Positions 24,611 through 32,771 of a DNA stretch of 49,712 nt are shown piece by piece. The stretch is taken from NCBI GenBank assembly GCA_036499025.1, contig DASYEM010000138.1:1-49712 (forward strand). The letters run 5' to 3'. The position numbers and the translations under genes are program-made. The notes beneath the pieces are model-generated. The model was not told where the DNA came from. It saw nothing but the letters and a program-made list of their open reading frames with translations, and made no database searches. This DNA is from Parvibaculum sp036499025 (lineage in GTDB: Bacteria; Pseudomonadota; Alphaproteobacteria; Parvibaculales; Parvibaculaceae). Within the stretch, counting starts at the first letter, position 1; every line of letters begins with the position of its first letter.

Positions 24611-26091
24611 CCTCTTTCGTCCATGGGATCGTGCGCCGTCGCAATGTCCTGCGCGCGGAGCCATTCGGGTGAACCCGTTTTCAGCATTCTCTGTGCTTTC
24701 GCGGCATGCATGCGCGCATCTTTCATTGCGCCCACCGCCTCGTAATACTGGGCTGTCGATAGTTCCGCCAGACCAATCTTGTTCAGCCGTCCATAGGCAA
24801 TCGCCAACTGATAGAAGGTAAGCGGATTTTCCGAGTCGATTTTGACCGAGCTCAGCAGATAGCTGAGCGCTTCCTTGGAAATTTGCACGTCATTGGTTTC
24901 GACGACGAGCTTCAGCTCTTTGGATTTTGAAGGCGGCGGCGCATTCGAGCCGGCCAGGCCGGCATCCTTGTTCGATGACGTCTGAAGATCGAGCGCCTTG
25001 TTGTTGAGGTCCGAACTATCGACCGCGAGCAGGGCGGTCGCAAGTTCGAGCTGAAGCTGGGGTTCTTCCGGCAGCAGCGAATGCGCCCTGCGGTAATCCG
25101 GCACCGATTCCGCGACCTTGCCGCTCTCAAACTTGATTTGCCCGCTCAACTCCCAAAGGAACGGATTGGTGGGTTCCTTCTTCAAAAGCGGCGCCAGTTC
25201 CCCCAGCGATTTGTCCGTATCCCCGGCCTTATGATAGGCGACGGAGCGCGCGTAATGCGCATAATCGCTATGGTCCTCCGGCGGATAGCGCCGGAATGTG
25301 GTTTCGGGATCGTCGACGAAGCCGTTGAGCTTTGCCTGCACCATCTTGAAATGATGAATGCGTTCCGGCGGGTCGGGCTTGTCGAAATAAGGCGACGCCT
25401 TGACGCGTTCTTCCAGCGAGGCGAGGCGATCTTCGGAGATCGGATGGCTGCGGATGAACGGGTCCTGCGAGGTCGTGCTCAGCGCTTCCTGATCGCGGAA
25501 TTTTTCAAACAGCAGCAGCATGCCCTTGCCGGACTGTCCCGAACGCTCAAGATAAGTTGCGCCCGCCTGATCGGCGCTGCCTTCCTGCTGGCGGCTATAG
25601 CTGAGGATGGAGCGCTGCGCGACCTGCGCGCCGCCGGCAAGGATCGCCATGCCGGCATCGCCGGCGCCGGCGATGATTGCGCCGAAACCCGCAAGCATCG
25701 AGGCGTAATAGGGCAGGGCCATTTTGCTCATGGCTTCCTGACCGCGCGCCAGATGGCCGCCCGCCATATGGCCGGTTTCATGGGCGATGACGCCGATGAG
25801 CTCCATCGGCGCGTCGGCCTGCGAGATGAGGCCGGTATTGATGAAAAGCCGTTGCCCCCCCGCGACAAAGGCGTTGATCGTGGGATCGTTGACCAGATGC
25901 ACATGAACGGCCGACGGCACGAGGCCGGCCGCCCGCCAGATGGGCACGGCATAGTCGCGGATCATCTGTTCGGTTTCCGCGTCGCGAACGAGCGAAATGC
26001 CCTCCGCATGGGCCGGAACAGCACCCGCGAATGCCAGCACGGCGCTCAGCCAAAGCGCGCTCATCTTTCTTATCGGCGTCGCAGCTTTCAT
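24607..26091 (-). CDS. M48-family metalloprotease with TPR repeats (BepA-like)
   Basis: A 494-residue secreted zinc protease. After a signal peptide (cut near AHA, about residue 29), the M48 domain has His104-Glu105-x2-His108 in IAHETGHMAGGH and the third-ligand motif EGSADQAGATYLE. The second half is a chain of TPR-like helices (about 260-490) with VAYHKAGDTDKSLGELAPLLKKEP and a Ser/Pro-rich insertion. BepA in E. coli is a periplasmic chaperone/protease for outer-membrane protein assembly such as LptD, whose disulfides also depend on Dsb proteins. Its ATGA overlap with the DsbA-like gene fits that link. The operon is head-to-head with a GGT-like gene 281 bases away. Confidence 0.9.
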   Translation of the reverse strand: MKAATPIRKMSALWLSAVLAFAGAVPAHAEGISLVRDAETEQMIRDYAVPIWRAAGLVPSAVHVHLVNDPTINAFVAGGQRLFINTGLISQADAPMELIGVIAHETGHMAGGHLARGQEAMSKMALPYYASMLAGFGAIIAGAGDAGMAILAGGAQVAQRSILSYSRQQEGSADQAGATYLERSGQSGKGMLLLFEKFRDQEALSTTSQDPFIRSHPISEDRLASLEERVKASPYFDKPDPPERIHHFKMVQAKLNGFVDDPETTFRRYPPEDHSDYAHYARSVAYHKAGDTDKSLGELAPLLKKEPTNPFLWELSGQIKFESGKVAESVPDYRRAHSLLPEEPQLQLELATALLAVDSSDLNNKALDLQTSSNKDAGLAGSNAPPPSKSKELKLVVETNDVQISKEALSYLLSSVKIDSENPLTFYQLAIAYGRLNKIGLAELSTAQYYEAVGAMKDARMHAAKAQRMLKTGSPEWLRAQDIATAHDPMDERG

Positions 26092-26372
26092 CGTCTCCCC
26101 TTATTCACTTCCCCGTGGTCCGCAACGGCTGTTTCAACGGAATACCAAGAAATCGCCGTTGAAAGCGCGAGCCGGGCCGACTAAACGGTAGGGGCGAGTG
26201 TATCGCCCGTCAATCGAGCCACCGTGAGTTAACGGCTCCAGTATCGATTCCCGGCGTTTATCGATGTCGGCGACAGAACAAAGCCTCGAATAAAGGCTGA
26301 ATTGTGAAAGCGGGGCCGGTGGCGGCCTGAGACAAACGAGGGGCCGCTTACGGCCGAAGGGGAGACCTGCAC

Positions 26373-27848
26373 GTGCGCACCAACTGGTTGAGAACAAGCC
26401 GTCCCGTCGTCAGTCTGGCGCTGATCTCCGTCCTCGCCGGATGCTCGATGTTGCCGGATATGGGTATGGGCGGCGGCTCGGATGCACCCTTGGGCGCAAC
26501 CGTCACCAGCGGCGTCGAAACCAAATCCGACCGCGACGACATCGCTGGAAAAAAGATGGCGCTTGAGCCCGGCGACAGTTCTTTTGCCGGCGCGGTCATC
26601 GCCGACGAGCCGACTGCGGCGCTCATCGCGCGCAACGTGCTTGAGAAGGGCGGCAACGCCGCAGACGCTGCCACGGCACTCTACTTTGCGCTTTCCGTCA
26701 CCTATCCTGCGGCGGCTGGCCTCGGCGGCGGCGGCGTCTGCCTGGCGCGCGACGGCGGCAAGCAACCCGTCGATACCATCGCCTTCCTCACGCGCCGCCC
26801 GCTCGAAGGCGGTGCCATTGCCGTTCCGGGCAATGTGCGCGGCTTCGCGTTGCTGCAGGCGCGTCACGGTTCCACATCCTGGTCGCAGTTGGTCTCGCCC
26901 GGCGAACGATTGGCGGCGACAGGCGTGCAGGTCTCGCGCTCAATGGCGCGTCAGCTCGCCGACAATGCGCTGCTGATCGGCAACTCCGCCGACTTGCGGA
27001 AAGTCTTCGCCCACCAGGACGGCACCGCCTATCAGGAACTCGACAGCTACACGCAATCGGCGCTTGCGGCTACGCTCGCACGCGTGCGCAGCCGTGGCGT
27101 CAGCGGTTTTTATGAAGGCGAAACGGCGCGCATTCTTGTGGCCCAGTCGCGCGCCAAAGGCGGCGCACTTTCGGCGTCGGACCTCGCAAATTACCGTCCT
27201 GAAATCACACCGGCGCAGCAGATCGCGGCGGGCGAATTACTGGTCATGCTGCCTTCGCGCAATGTCGGCGCGGGCGTCTTCGCCGGAACTCTCTGGAACA
27301 ACATTCAAGGCGCATCCGGCGCCGCCGCGCTCGCCGCCGCCGGTGAGCGCACGGCCACGGCTCTCGGCGCGCAGCCCGGCGCCGCACTCGAGGGCGATTA
27401 CGGCTCGACCTCTTTCGTCACCGTTGACGGCAAGGGCGGCGCGGTGGCTTGCTCGGTCACGATGAACGGTTCGTTCGGCGCAACGCGCGTTGCCGACGGT
27501 ACGGGCGTCGTCTTCGCAGCCACGCCGCAAGCAACCGTCAAGGGCCTCGGCTCTGCCTTCCTCGTGCCGGTTCTCGTCGTGCGCGCCAACAGCATCGACG
27601 GGCTCTATGTCGCGGGTGCCGGCGCAGGCGCCCCGAAGGGTGGCGCGGCCATCGAAAGCGTCGTCGCCGCCGCCTTGAGCGGCACTGAAGGCGCAGCTTC
27701 ATCGGCGCTCGCTTCAAGTCCCGCCGATGCACGTTCGCCCGCTCATGCGATCGTCTGCCCGCAGGGCCTGCCTGCTGGCAGCTGCTCGATCAATGTCAGC
27801 CCGCATGGTTTCGGCGTCGGCTTTGGCGCCGTCGCCGCAGGTTCCTGA
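26373..27848 (+). CDS. Divergent gamma-glutamyltranspeptidase-like lipoprotein
   Basis: A 491-residue protein that begins with GTG and a lipobox (SVLAGC, Cys24), so it is probably lipid-anchored. The body follows GGT: VLEKGGNAADAATALYFALSVTYPAAAGLGGGG in the N-terminal part and YGSTSFVTVDGKGGAVACSVTMNGSFG at the position of self-cleavage. In E. coli the nucleophile is the Thr that begins TTHYSVVD; here Ser345 sits at that place, followed by Thr346. The NNxMDDFS-type substrate-binding motif after it is absent. It could be an N-terminal nucleophile hydrolase using Ser, or an inactive relative. The C-terminus has a Cys pair (IVCPQGLPAGSC). The aminotransferase gene follows 10 bases later. Confidence 0.75.
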   Translation: MRTNWLRTSRPVVSLALISVLAGCSMLPDMGMGGGSDAPLGATVTSGVETKSDRDDIAGKKMALEPGDSSFAGAVIADEPTAALIARNVLEKGGNAADAATALYFALSVTYPAAAGLGGGGVCLARDGGKQPVDTIAFLTRRPLEGGAIAVPGNVRGFALLQARHGSTSWSQLVSPGERLAATGVQVSRSMARQLADNALLIGNSADLRKVFAHQDGTAYQELDSYTQSALAATLARVRSRGVSGFYEGETARILVAQSRAKGGALSASDLANYRPEITPAQQIAAGELLVMLPSRNVGAGVFAGTLWNNIQGASGAAALAAAGERTATALGAQPGAALEGDYGSTSFVTVDGKGGAVACSVTMNGSFGATRVADGTGVVFAATPQATVKGLGSAFLVPVLVVRANSIDGLYVAGAGAGAPKGGAAIESVVAAALSGTEGAASSALASSPADARSPAHAIVCPQGLPAGSCSINVSPHGFGVGFGAVAAGS

Positions 27849-27858
27849 GCGGCGGACG

Positions 27859-29049
27859 ATGAGCTCACGTCTCGAGGTTTCCAGCCGGGGAGCAAGCGCG
27901 CCCTTCATCGCCATGGAAGTCATGCGCGAAGCGGCGATTTTGGCCGCCCAAGGTGGCGTCAACGGCAAACGCATCATTCAGCTTGCCGTCGGTCAACCAT
28001 CGACGGGCGCGCCGCGTCTGGTGCGAGAGGCGGCGGCCCGGGCGCTGGAAAAAAGCCGCCTCGGCTACACCGACAGCATGGGCATCCTGAAGCTCCGCGA
28101 GCGCATCGCGCGGCACTATGATGAACATTACGGCCAGTCCGTTTCGCCCGACCGCATCATCGTCACATCGGGATCGTCGGGTGGTTTCGTGCTGGCTTTT
28201 CTTGCCTGTTTCGAAGCCGGCGCTCGCGTCGCCATCGCCGAGCCTTGCTATCCGGCCTATCGCAACATTCTGAAATCTCTCGGCCATGAAGTCGTCGGTA
28301 TTCCCGTCGGTCCTGAGACGCGATGGAACCTGACGCCAGAATTGATCGCCGAAGCCGAGCGCCGTCATGGCCGCATCGCGGGTGTGCTGGTCGCAAGCCC
28401 CGGCAATCCAACCGGCACCATGCTTGACGCCGTGCAGCTCGCGGCGCTGACCGCTTCCTGCAAGGCGGAAGGGCGCTGGTTCATCTCCGATGAGATTTAT
28501 CACGGCATCAGTTACGGCTTGCCCGAGACAACTGCGCTTGCGTCATCTTCCGAAGCGCTGGTCATCAACAGCTTCTCGAAATATTACAGCATGACCGGCT
28601 GGCGTCTCGGTTGGCTCATCGCCCCGCAGCGCATGATGGTGCCGCTCGATCGTCTGGCGCAGAACATTTACATCTCGCCCGCCGCTCTTTCGCAGGAGGC
28701 CGCCGTCGCCGCATTCGACGCGACGGAGGAGCTCGACGCCAACGTGGCCGTCTACGCCGCCAACCGCAAATTGTTGCTGGAAGAATTGCCCAAGGCGGGC
28801 ATCGACAATTTCGCTCCTGCCGACGGAGCTTTTTATCTCTACTCGGATATCAGCCGCTTCCTCCGTCCAGACGGCAACGCCGACAGCACTGAATTCTGCA
28901 AGCGCATGCTGCGCGAAATCGGCGTGGCCGCAACGCCGGGCTACGACTTCGAATCCGCGCGCGGCAAACAGATGGTGCGCTTCTCTTTTTCAGGCGCCAC
29001 CGCCGACATGGCTGAAGCCGCCGACCGCATCAAGGCCTGGCTCGCCTAG
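27859..29049 (+). CDS. PLP-dependent class I/II aminotransferase
   Basis: A 396-residue fold type I enzyme similar to aspartate/aromatic aminotransferases. Features: GQPSTGAPRLVREAAA, VTSGSSGGFVLAF, EPCYPAYRNIL, SPGNPTGTML with the Asn-Pro cofactor contact, SDEIYHGISYG with the Asp and Tyr, and the PLP lysine in NSFSKYYSMTGWRLGW. The C-terminal end has FEFS-like VRFSFSG with the substrate-carboxylate Arg. The amino donor and acceptor cannot be assigned. It follows the GGT-like gene closely, so it may act on an amino acid the first enzyme releases; this is an inference. The start ATG at 27859 has a GCGGACG site upstream. The stop overlaps the convergent MDR gene by four bases. Confidence 0.9.
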   Translation: MSSRLEVSSRGASAPFIAMEVMREAAILAAQGGVNGKRIIQLAVGQPSTGAPRLVREAAARALEKSRLGYTDSMGILKLRERIARHYDEHYGQSVSPDRIIVTSGSSGGFVLAFLACFEAGARVAIAEPCYPAYRNILKSLGHEVVGIPVGPETRWNLTPELIAEAERRHGRIAGVLVASPGNPTGTMLDAVQLAALTASCKAEGRWFISDEIYHGISYGLPETTALASSSEALVINSFSKYYSMTGWRLGWLIAPQRMMVPLDRLAQNIYISPAALSQEAAVAAFDATEELDANVAVYAANRKLLLEELPKAGIDNFAPADGAFYLYSDISRFLRPDGNADSTEFCKRMLREIGVAATPGYDFESARGKQMVRFSFSGATADMAEAADRIKAWLA

Positions 29050-30038
29050 ATCATGCCGTTGGGCGCAACGAGAATTTTGCCGTCGCGCCCGCCCTCCTGC
29101 GCCCGGATAAGCGCCGCGCGAATGTCGCCGATCTCATAGACATGATCGACCGGCGCGCTGATCGTGCCATCCATGATCCGCGCGGCCAGCTCCGCATAGA
29201 TGTTCTCGATCTCCTCCGCCGACCGCTTGGCGAGAAACCGTCCGAGCATGAAACCCGTCTGCGTGACGCCGCGATAGATCAGGTCTGCGACCGTCATGGC
29301 TTGCGGGCTTTCACCCGACATCGCGCCATAGGTGCAAACCGTTCCGCCATCGGCGACGCAAGCCGCCATCCGCGCCGATGCCGCGCCCGATACGGCATCG
29401 AGCCCGAGCGATATCGCCGCGCCACCCGTCGCCGCCTTCATACGATCCGCAAGATCAGGTCCGTCGAGCAGACACACATCCGCGCCGAGGCTTTTCAATT
29501 CATCGATCACATCCGTGCGCCGCACCACATTGACGGTGCGAATGCCGCGACCCTTGGCAATCGAGATTACCAGCCTGCCGACCGCCGAATTGGCGACGTT
29601 CTGAATGATCCATCCGCCCTGCGGCACATCGACAATATCGGTCAGCAATAACAACGCCGTCGGCGGATTGATCCGCAGCATTGCCGCCTGCCGCAATTCG
29701 ACACCTGCAGGCAGCCGAATGACATCGGCGCCCTTGACGCGCCGCTTCTGCGCCCAGTTCTCGCGCTGCAAGTTGATGACGAGATCGCCCGGTTTCACGT
29801 GGCCGACGCCCGCGCCGACCGCACTCACCCGGCCGACGCACTCCGCACCCGGCGTCGCGGGGAGGGGCGGCTTGATCCTGTATCCACCCCGGCAAAAAGA
29901 AACGTCGGCGGGGTTGATCGGAAAGGCGATGACATCGAAGACCACTTCGCCCGCATCCGGCGCGCCGACATCGGCAACCTCGACACAACGCGCTACGTCT
30001 TCCGGCACGCCATAGGCGTTGAGTTCGATGCGTTTCAT
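29046..30038 (-). CDS. MDR-family reductase (zinc-free, enoyl/quinone reductase-like)
   Basis: A 330-residue medium-chain reductase without zinc-binding Cys motifs. VIAFPINPADVSFCRGGYRIKPPLPATPGAECVG resembles mitochondrial-type 2-enoyl thioester reductases (MECR/Etr1), and the NADP-binding region is WIIQNVANSAVGRLVISIAKGRGIRTVNVVRR, where the positive end favours NADP. It would reduce an activated double bond; the exact substrate is uncertain. It is convergent with the aminotransferase (four bases overlap) and divergent from the TfoX-N gene. The start is the ATG giving MKRIELNAYG, with a GAAGCAAT purine stretch before it. Confidence 0.85.
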   Translation of the reverse strand: MKRIELNAYGVPEDVARCVEVADVGAPDAGEVVFDVIAFPINPADVSFCRGGYRIKPPLPATPGAECVGRVSAVGAGVGHVKPGDLVINLQRENWAQKRRVKGADVIRLPAGVELRQAAMLRINPPTALLLLTDIVDVPQGGWIIQNVANSAVGRLVISIAKGRGIRTVNVVRRTDVIDELKSLGADVCLLDGPDLADRMKAATGGAAISLGLDAVSGAASARMAACVADGGTVCTYGAMSGESPQAMTVADLIYRGVTQTGFMLGRFLAKRSAEEIENIYAELAARIMDGTISAPVDHVYEIGDIRAALIRAQEGGRDGKILVAPNGMI

Positions 30039-30106
30039 ATTGCTTCCTCTCCCGATGCGAGAATTTTCGGCTACAATCTCCAGCAGAGCAAGCAGGCGAT
30101 CACATC

Positions 30107-30589
30107 ATGCCCGTCAGTCCCGAATACAAGGAATTCATCATCGAGCAACTTGAGCGGCTGGGGCCGGTCAGGATGCGCGGCATGTTCGGTGGCGCGGGCG
30201 TCTATCTCGACGACCTGATGTTCGGCCTGATCTTCGATGAAACGCTCTACCTGAAAGTCGACGACCGCAACCGCCCGGATTTCGAGGCGGAGGGCATGGA
30301 GCCTTTCACCTACGAGATGACGGACGGCAGCCACGGCTCGTTGCGCTATTGGGAAGTCCCCGAACGTCTCTATGACGATCCCGACGAACTCGTGCAATGG
30401 GCCCGCAAGGCGATGGACGCAATGCTGGTTGTCCGCGCGGAGAAGCTCGCAAAAGCGGCGAGGATGGTGGAGCGGAAGAAGGCCGCCGAGAAAAAGAAAA
30501 AGGCGAAGCCCGCAAAGACTTCGCCTTCCAAAAAGCCAGCCGCGAAACCGGCGAAGAAAAAAACTAAACCTTCGCCGTCATCTCGCTGA
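30107..30589 (+). CDS. TfoX/Sxy N-terminal domain protein with a Lys-Ala tail
   Basis: A 160-residue protein with the TfoX N-terminal domain at about 5-105: FIIEQLERLGPVRMRGMFGGAGVYLDDLMFGLIFDETLYLKVD, FEAEGMEPFTYE and SLRYWEVPERLYDDPDEL. The C-terminal 50 residues are almost only Lys, Ala and Pro with repeated AKPAK units, which suggests DNA or RNA contact. In Haemophilus Sxy/TfoX is a competence regulator, but the alphaproteobacterial single-domain versions have no proven role. The last 26 bases overlap the end of the next convergent gene. Confidence 0.88.
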   Translation: MPVSPEYKEFIIEQLERLGPVRMRGMFGGAGVYLDDLMFGLIFDETLYLKVDDRNRPDFEAEGMEPFTYEMTDGSHGSLRYWEVPERLYDDPDELVQWARKAMDAMLVVRAEKLAKAARMVERKKAAEKKKKAKPAKTSPSKKPAAKPAKKKTKPSPSSR

Positions 30590-30962
30590 GCCGCGCGCCC
30601 ATCGTCGCGTGCAACATGTTGATCGCCTTGAGCGGACGCACCATCACCTTGAACGTGTTGATCTGTCCGGCCTCGTTCCAGCCGATCATGTCGATGCCGT
30701 TGATCTTGATCCCGTCGATCACGGTCTCGAATTCGAGGATGGCGGAAGTCGGCCCGAACCATTCGCCGATATAGCGGAACGCCTCATTGCCGATCACTTC
30801 CATCGCCGCCGTCAAATAGAGCTTGGTGATCGCCTTGCCCACTTGCGGCGTGTGGACGACGGGCGATTGAAACACCACATCGTCCGCCAGCAGCGTGTCG
30901 AGACCTTGCGAGTCCCGCGCCTTCATCAGCTTGTGCCAATTTTCAATCGCTGCCGGATGCAT
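30564..30962 (-). CDS. NTF2/SnoaL-like fold protein
   Basis: A 132-residue protein of the nuclear-transport-factor-2 superfamily, with the cone-shaped fold implied by HPAAIENWHKLMKARDSQGLDTLLADDVVFQSPVVHTP and the strand-rich end INGIDMIGWNEAGQINTFKVMVRPLKAINML. Members act as small isomerases/hydrolases or just bind ligands. The gene lies two bases past the stop of the upstream crotonase gene on the same strand, so it is the last gene of that operon and may act on an acyl-CoA or related intermediate. The 3' end overlaps TfoX-N by 26 bases. Confidence 0.82.
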   Translation of the reverse strand: MHPAAIENWHKLMKARDSQGLDTLLADDVVFQSPVVHTPQVGKAITKLYLTAAMEVIGNEAFRYIGEWFGPTSAILEFETVIDGIKINGIDMIGWNEAGQINTFKVMVRPLKAINMLHATMGARLSEMTAKV

Positions 30963-30964
30963 CC

Positions 30965-31756
30965 TTATTCCCCTTTGAATTTCGTCGGGCGCTTTTCAAG
31001 GAATGCGCGCACGCCTTCCTTGAAGTCTTCGCTATTGCCCGCCGAACGCTGCAATTGACGCTCAAGGTTCAGCTGCTCTTCATAAGTGTTGTCCGTGCTT
31101 TCCCAATAGAGCTGGCGGATAAGGCTCAGCGCCACGGTCGGACCATTGGCCAGATCATGCGCCAGCGTCTTCACTTCGCCCATCAGTTTCTCGTCGTCAT
31201 AAACGCGATTGACGAGGCCCCAGGTGAGCGCCGTTTCCGCAGGCAGCTTCTCGCCGAGCAACGACAGCTCCATCGCACGCGCCTTGCCGACGAGGCGCGG
31301 CAGGATCCATGTTGAGCCGCCATCCGGCACGAGCCCAATGCGACGGAAGGCCTGCAGGAAATAGGACGAGCGCGCGCAGACGACGAGGTCGCCCATCAGA
31401 GCGAAGCTCATGCCGACGCCGGCCGCCGGTCCGTTGACCGCCGTGACGAAGGGCATCTTGAGATTGCGCAGGCGGCGCAGGAACGGGTGATAGAGCTGCT
31501 CGAGCGCCAGACCCGCGTCGGGCTTCGCGCCGCTATTGTCGCCGCGCCCTTGCAGGTTCGCGCCGGTGCAGAAGCCACGGCCTTCGCCGGTCATCACGAG
31601 ACAGCGAATGCCATTCTTCGGATCTTCCACCTGGTCCATGGCGAGCATCAGCCCGCTCAGCATCTGCGGCGACACGGCGTTCATCACGTCTGGATGATTG
31701 AGCGTCAGCGTGCCGACGTGCCCGTCAATATCGAGTTTTACGCGTTCGAATTCCAT
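30965..31756 (-). CDS. Enoyl-CoA hydratase/isomerase family protein (PaaG-like active site)
   Basis: A 263-residue crotonase-fold protein. The oxyanion hole loops are GRGFCTGANL and NGPAAGVGMSFAL. The two Glu residues of true crotonase are missing: the CELA position reads MSFA and the PEI position reads AFRRI. Instead Asp145 lies in GLVPDGGSTW, the place of the catalytic Asp in PaaG and related isomerases. I therefore favour double-bond isomerisation over hydration. I choose ATG 31756 (MEFERVKLD), which has GGGAG ten bases upstream, over an ATG 18 bases earlier. It lies 20 bases downstream of its paralogue. Confidence 0.88.
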   Translation of the reverse strand: MEFERVKLDIDGHVGTLTLNHPDVMNAVSPQMLSGLMLAMDQVEDPKNGIRCLVMTGEGRGFCTGANLQGRGDNSGAKPDAGLALEQLYHPFLRRLRNLKMPFVTAVNGPAAGVGMSFALMGDLVVCARSSYFLQAFRRIGLVPDGGSTWILPRLVGKARAMELSLLGEKLPAETALTWGLVNRVYDDEKLMGEVKTLAHDLANGPTVALSLIRQLYWESTDNTYEEQLNLERQLQRSAGNSEDFKEGVRAFLEKRPTKFKGE

Positions 31757-31776
31757 GGTCTTCACTCCCTGCATTT

Positions 31777-32574
31777 TTATTTGAATTTGGCTTCGCTCTT
31801 GGTGAGGAACGCTTTCACGCCCTCGGCGAAATTCGGATGGTCGCCAAGCCCGCCCTGCGTCACGCGCTCATATTCGAGTTGGTCGTCATATGAATTATGC
31901 GGTGCCGTGTCGATGGCGGTGCGGATCGCGGCGAATGCATTGGCCGGTCCTTTGGCGAGCTTGCTCGCAACTGCCATCGCCTCGCTCATCAGCACTTCGT
32001 CATCGACGCATTTCCAGATCAGGCCCCAGTCTGCCGCCGTTTCCGCCGATACGCGATCGCCGGTCAGTGCCATGCCGATCGCTCGCGCGCGGCCGATCAG
32101 GCGCGGCAGATGCCATGTCACGCCGAGATCGGGAATGAGGCCGAGCTTCGGCCCGAACACCGATATGAATGTCGCCGATTTCGCCGCGATGCAGATGTCG
32201 GCGATCAGCGCGAAGCCCACGCCGCCGCCCGCCGTCGTGCCGTTGACCGCCGAGACGATAGGCTTCTGCAAGGCATAGAGTTCGCGCATCATCGGATTGA
32301 AACCGATCTTCATGCCGTGGGCGACGCCCTGTCCGATGCTCATGCCTTCCTCGCGCGGGAAGCCCACGGAGAGATCCGCGCCCGCGCAGAAAGCGCGGCC
32401 CGCGCCGGTGATGACGAGGACACGAGCTTTCGCGTCTTCCGCCACTTCCTTCACCGCTGCGCGCGTCTCCTCGATCAGCGTCGGGCTGATGCTGTTCAGC
32501 ACTTCGGGGCGGTTGAGCGTAAGTACGGCGATGCCGTCATGCGTTTCGAGTTTGATTGTCGTCCGTTCAGTCAT
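31777..32574 (-). CDS. Enoyl-CoA hydratase/isomerase family protein, second copy
   Basis: A 265-residue crotonase-fold protein beginning MTERTTIKLETHDG. Motifs: NRPEVLNSISPTL, GRAFCAGADLSVG for the oxyanion hole, NGTTAGGGVGFALIADI and SVFGPKLGLIPDLGVTWHLPRLIG, with Asp149 replacing the usual Glu as in the downstream gene. The two share overall pattern and probably arose by duplication, but are only moderately alike, so they have probably specialised on different acyl-CoAs. The upstream in-frame ATG at 32628 has no ribosome site. It is the first gene of a three-gene operon with the second crotonase and the NTF2-like protein. Confidence 0.88.
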   Translation of the reverse strand: MTERTTIKLETHDGIAVLTLNRPEVLNSISPTLIEETRAAVKEVAEDAKARVLVITGAGRAFCAGADLSVGFPREEGMSIGQGVAHGMKIGFNPMMRELYALQKPIVSAVNGTTAGGGVGFALIADICIAAKSATFISVFGPKLGLIPDLGVTWHLPRLIGRARAIGMALTGDRVSAETAADWGLIWKCVDDEVLMSEAMAVASKLAKGPANAFAAIRTAIDTAPHNSYDDQLEYERVTQGGLGDHPNFAEGVKAFLTKSEAKFK

Positions 32575-32771
32575 GGCGTCTCGTCCCGTACCGTTTGGCG
32601 TGATTTGGGGGAGCATAGACGCGCGCATGAAGAGACGGAAGGGCGAGCCGGATCGCCGCCTTTTCGCCGCGGAAGACGTAACGTCAAGCGCTATGAGGTG
32701 AACTCAATCCGCATCGTAAAGCAGACATCCGATGCCGGTATAGACGCAGCGGGATCGAATTTGGGGAAGCG

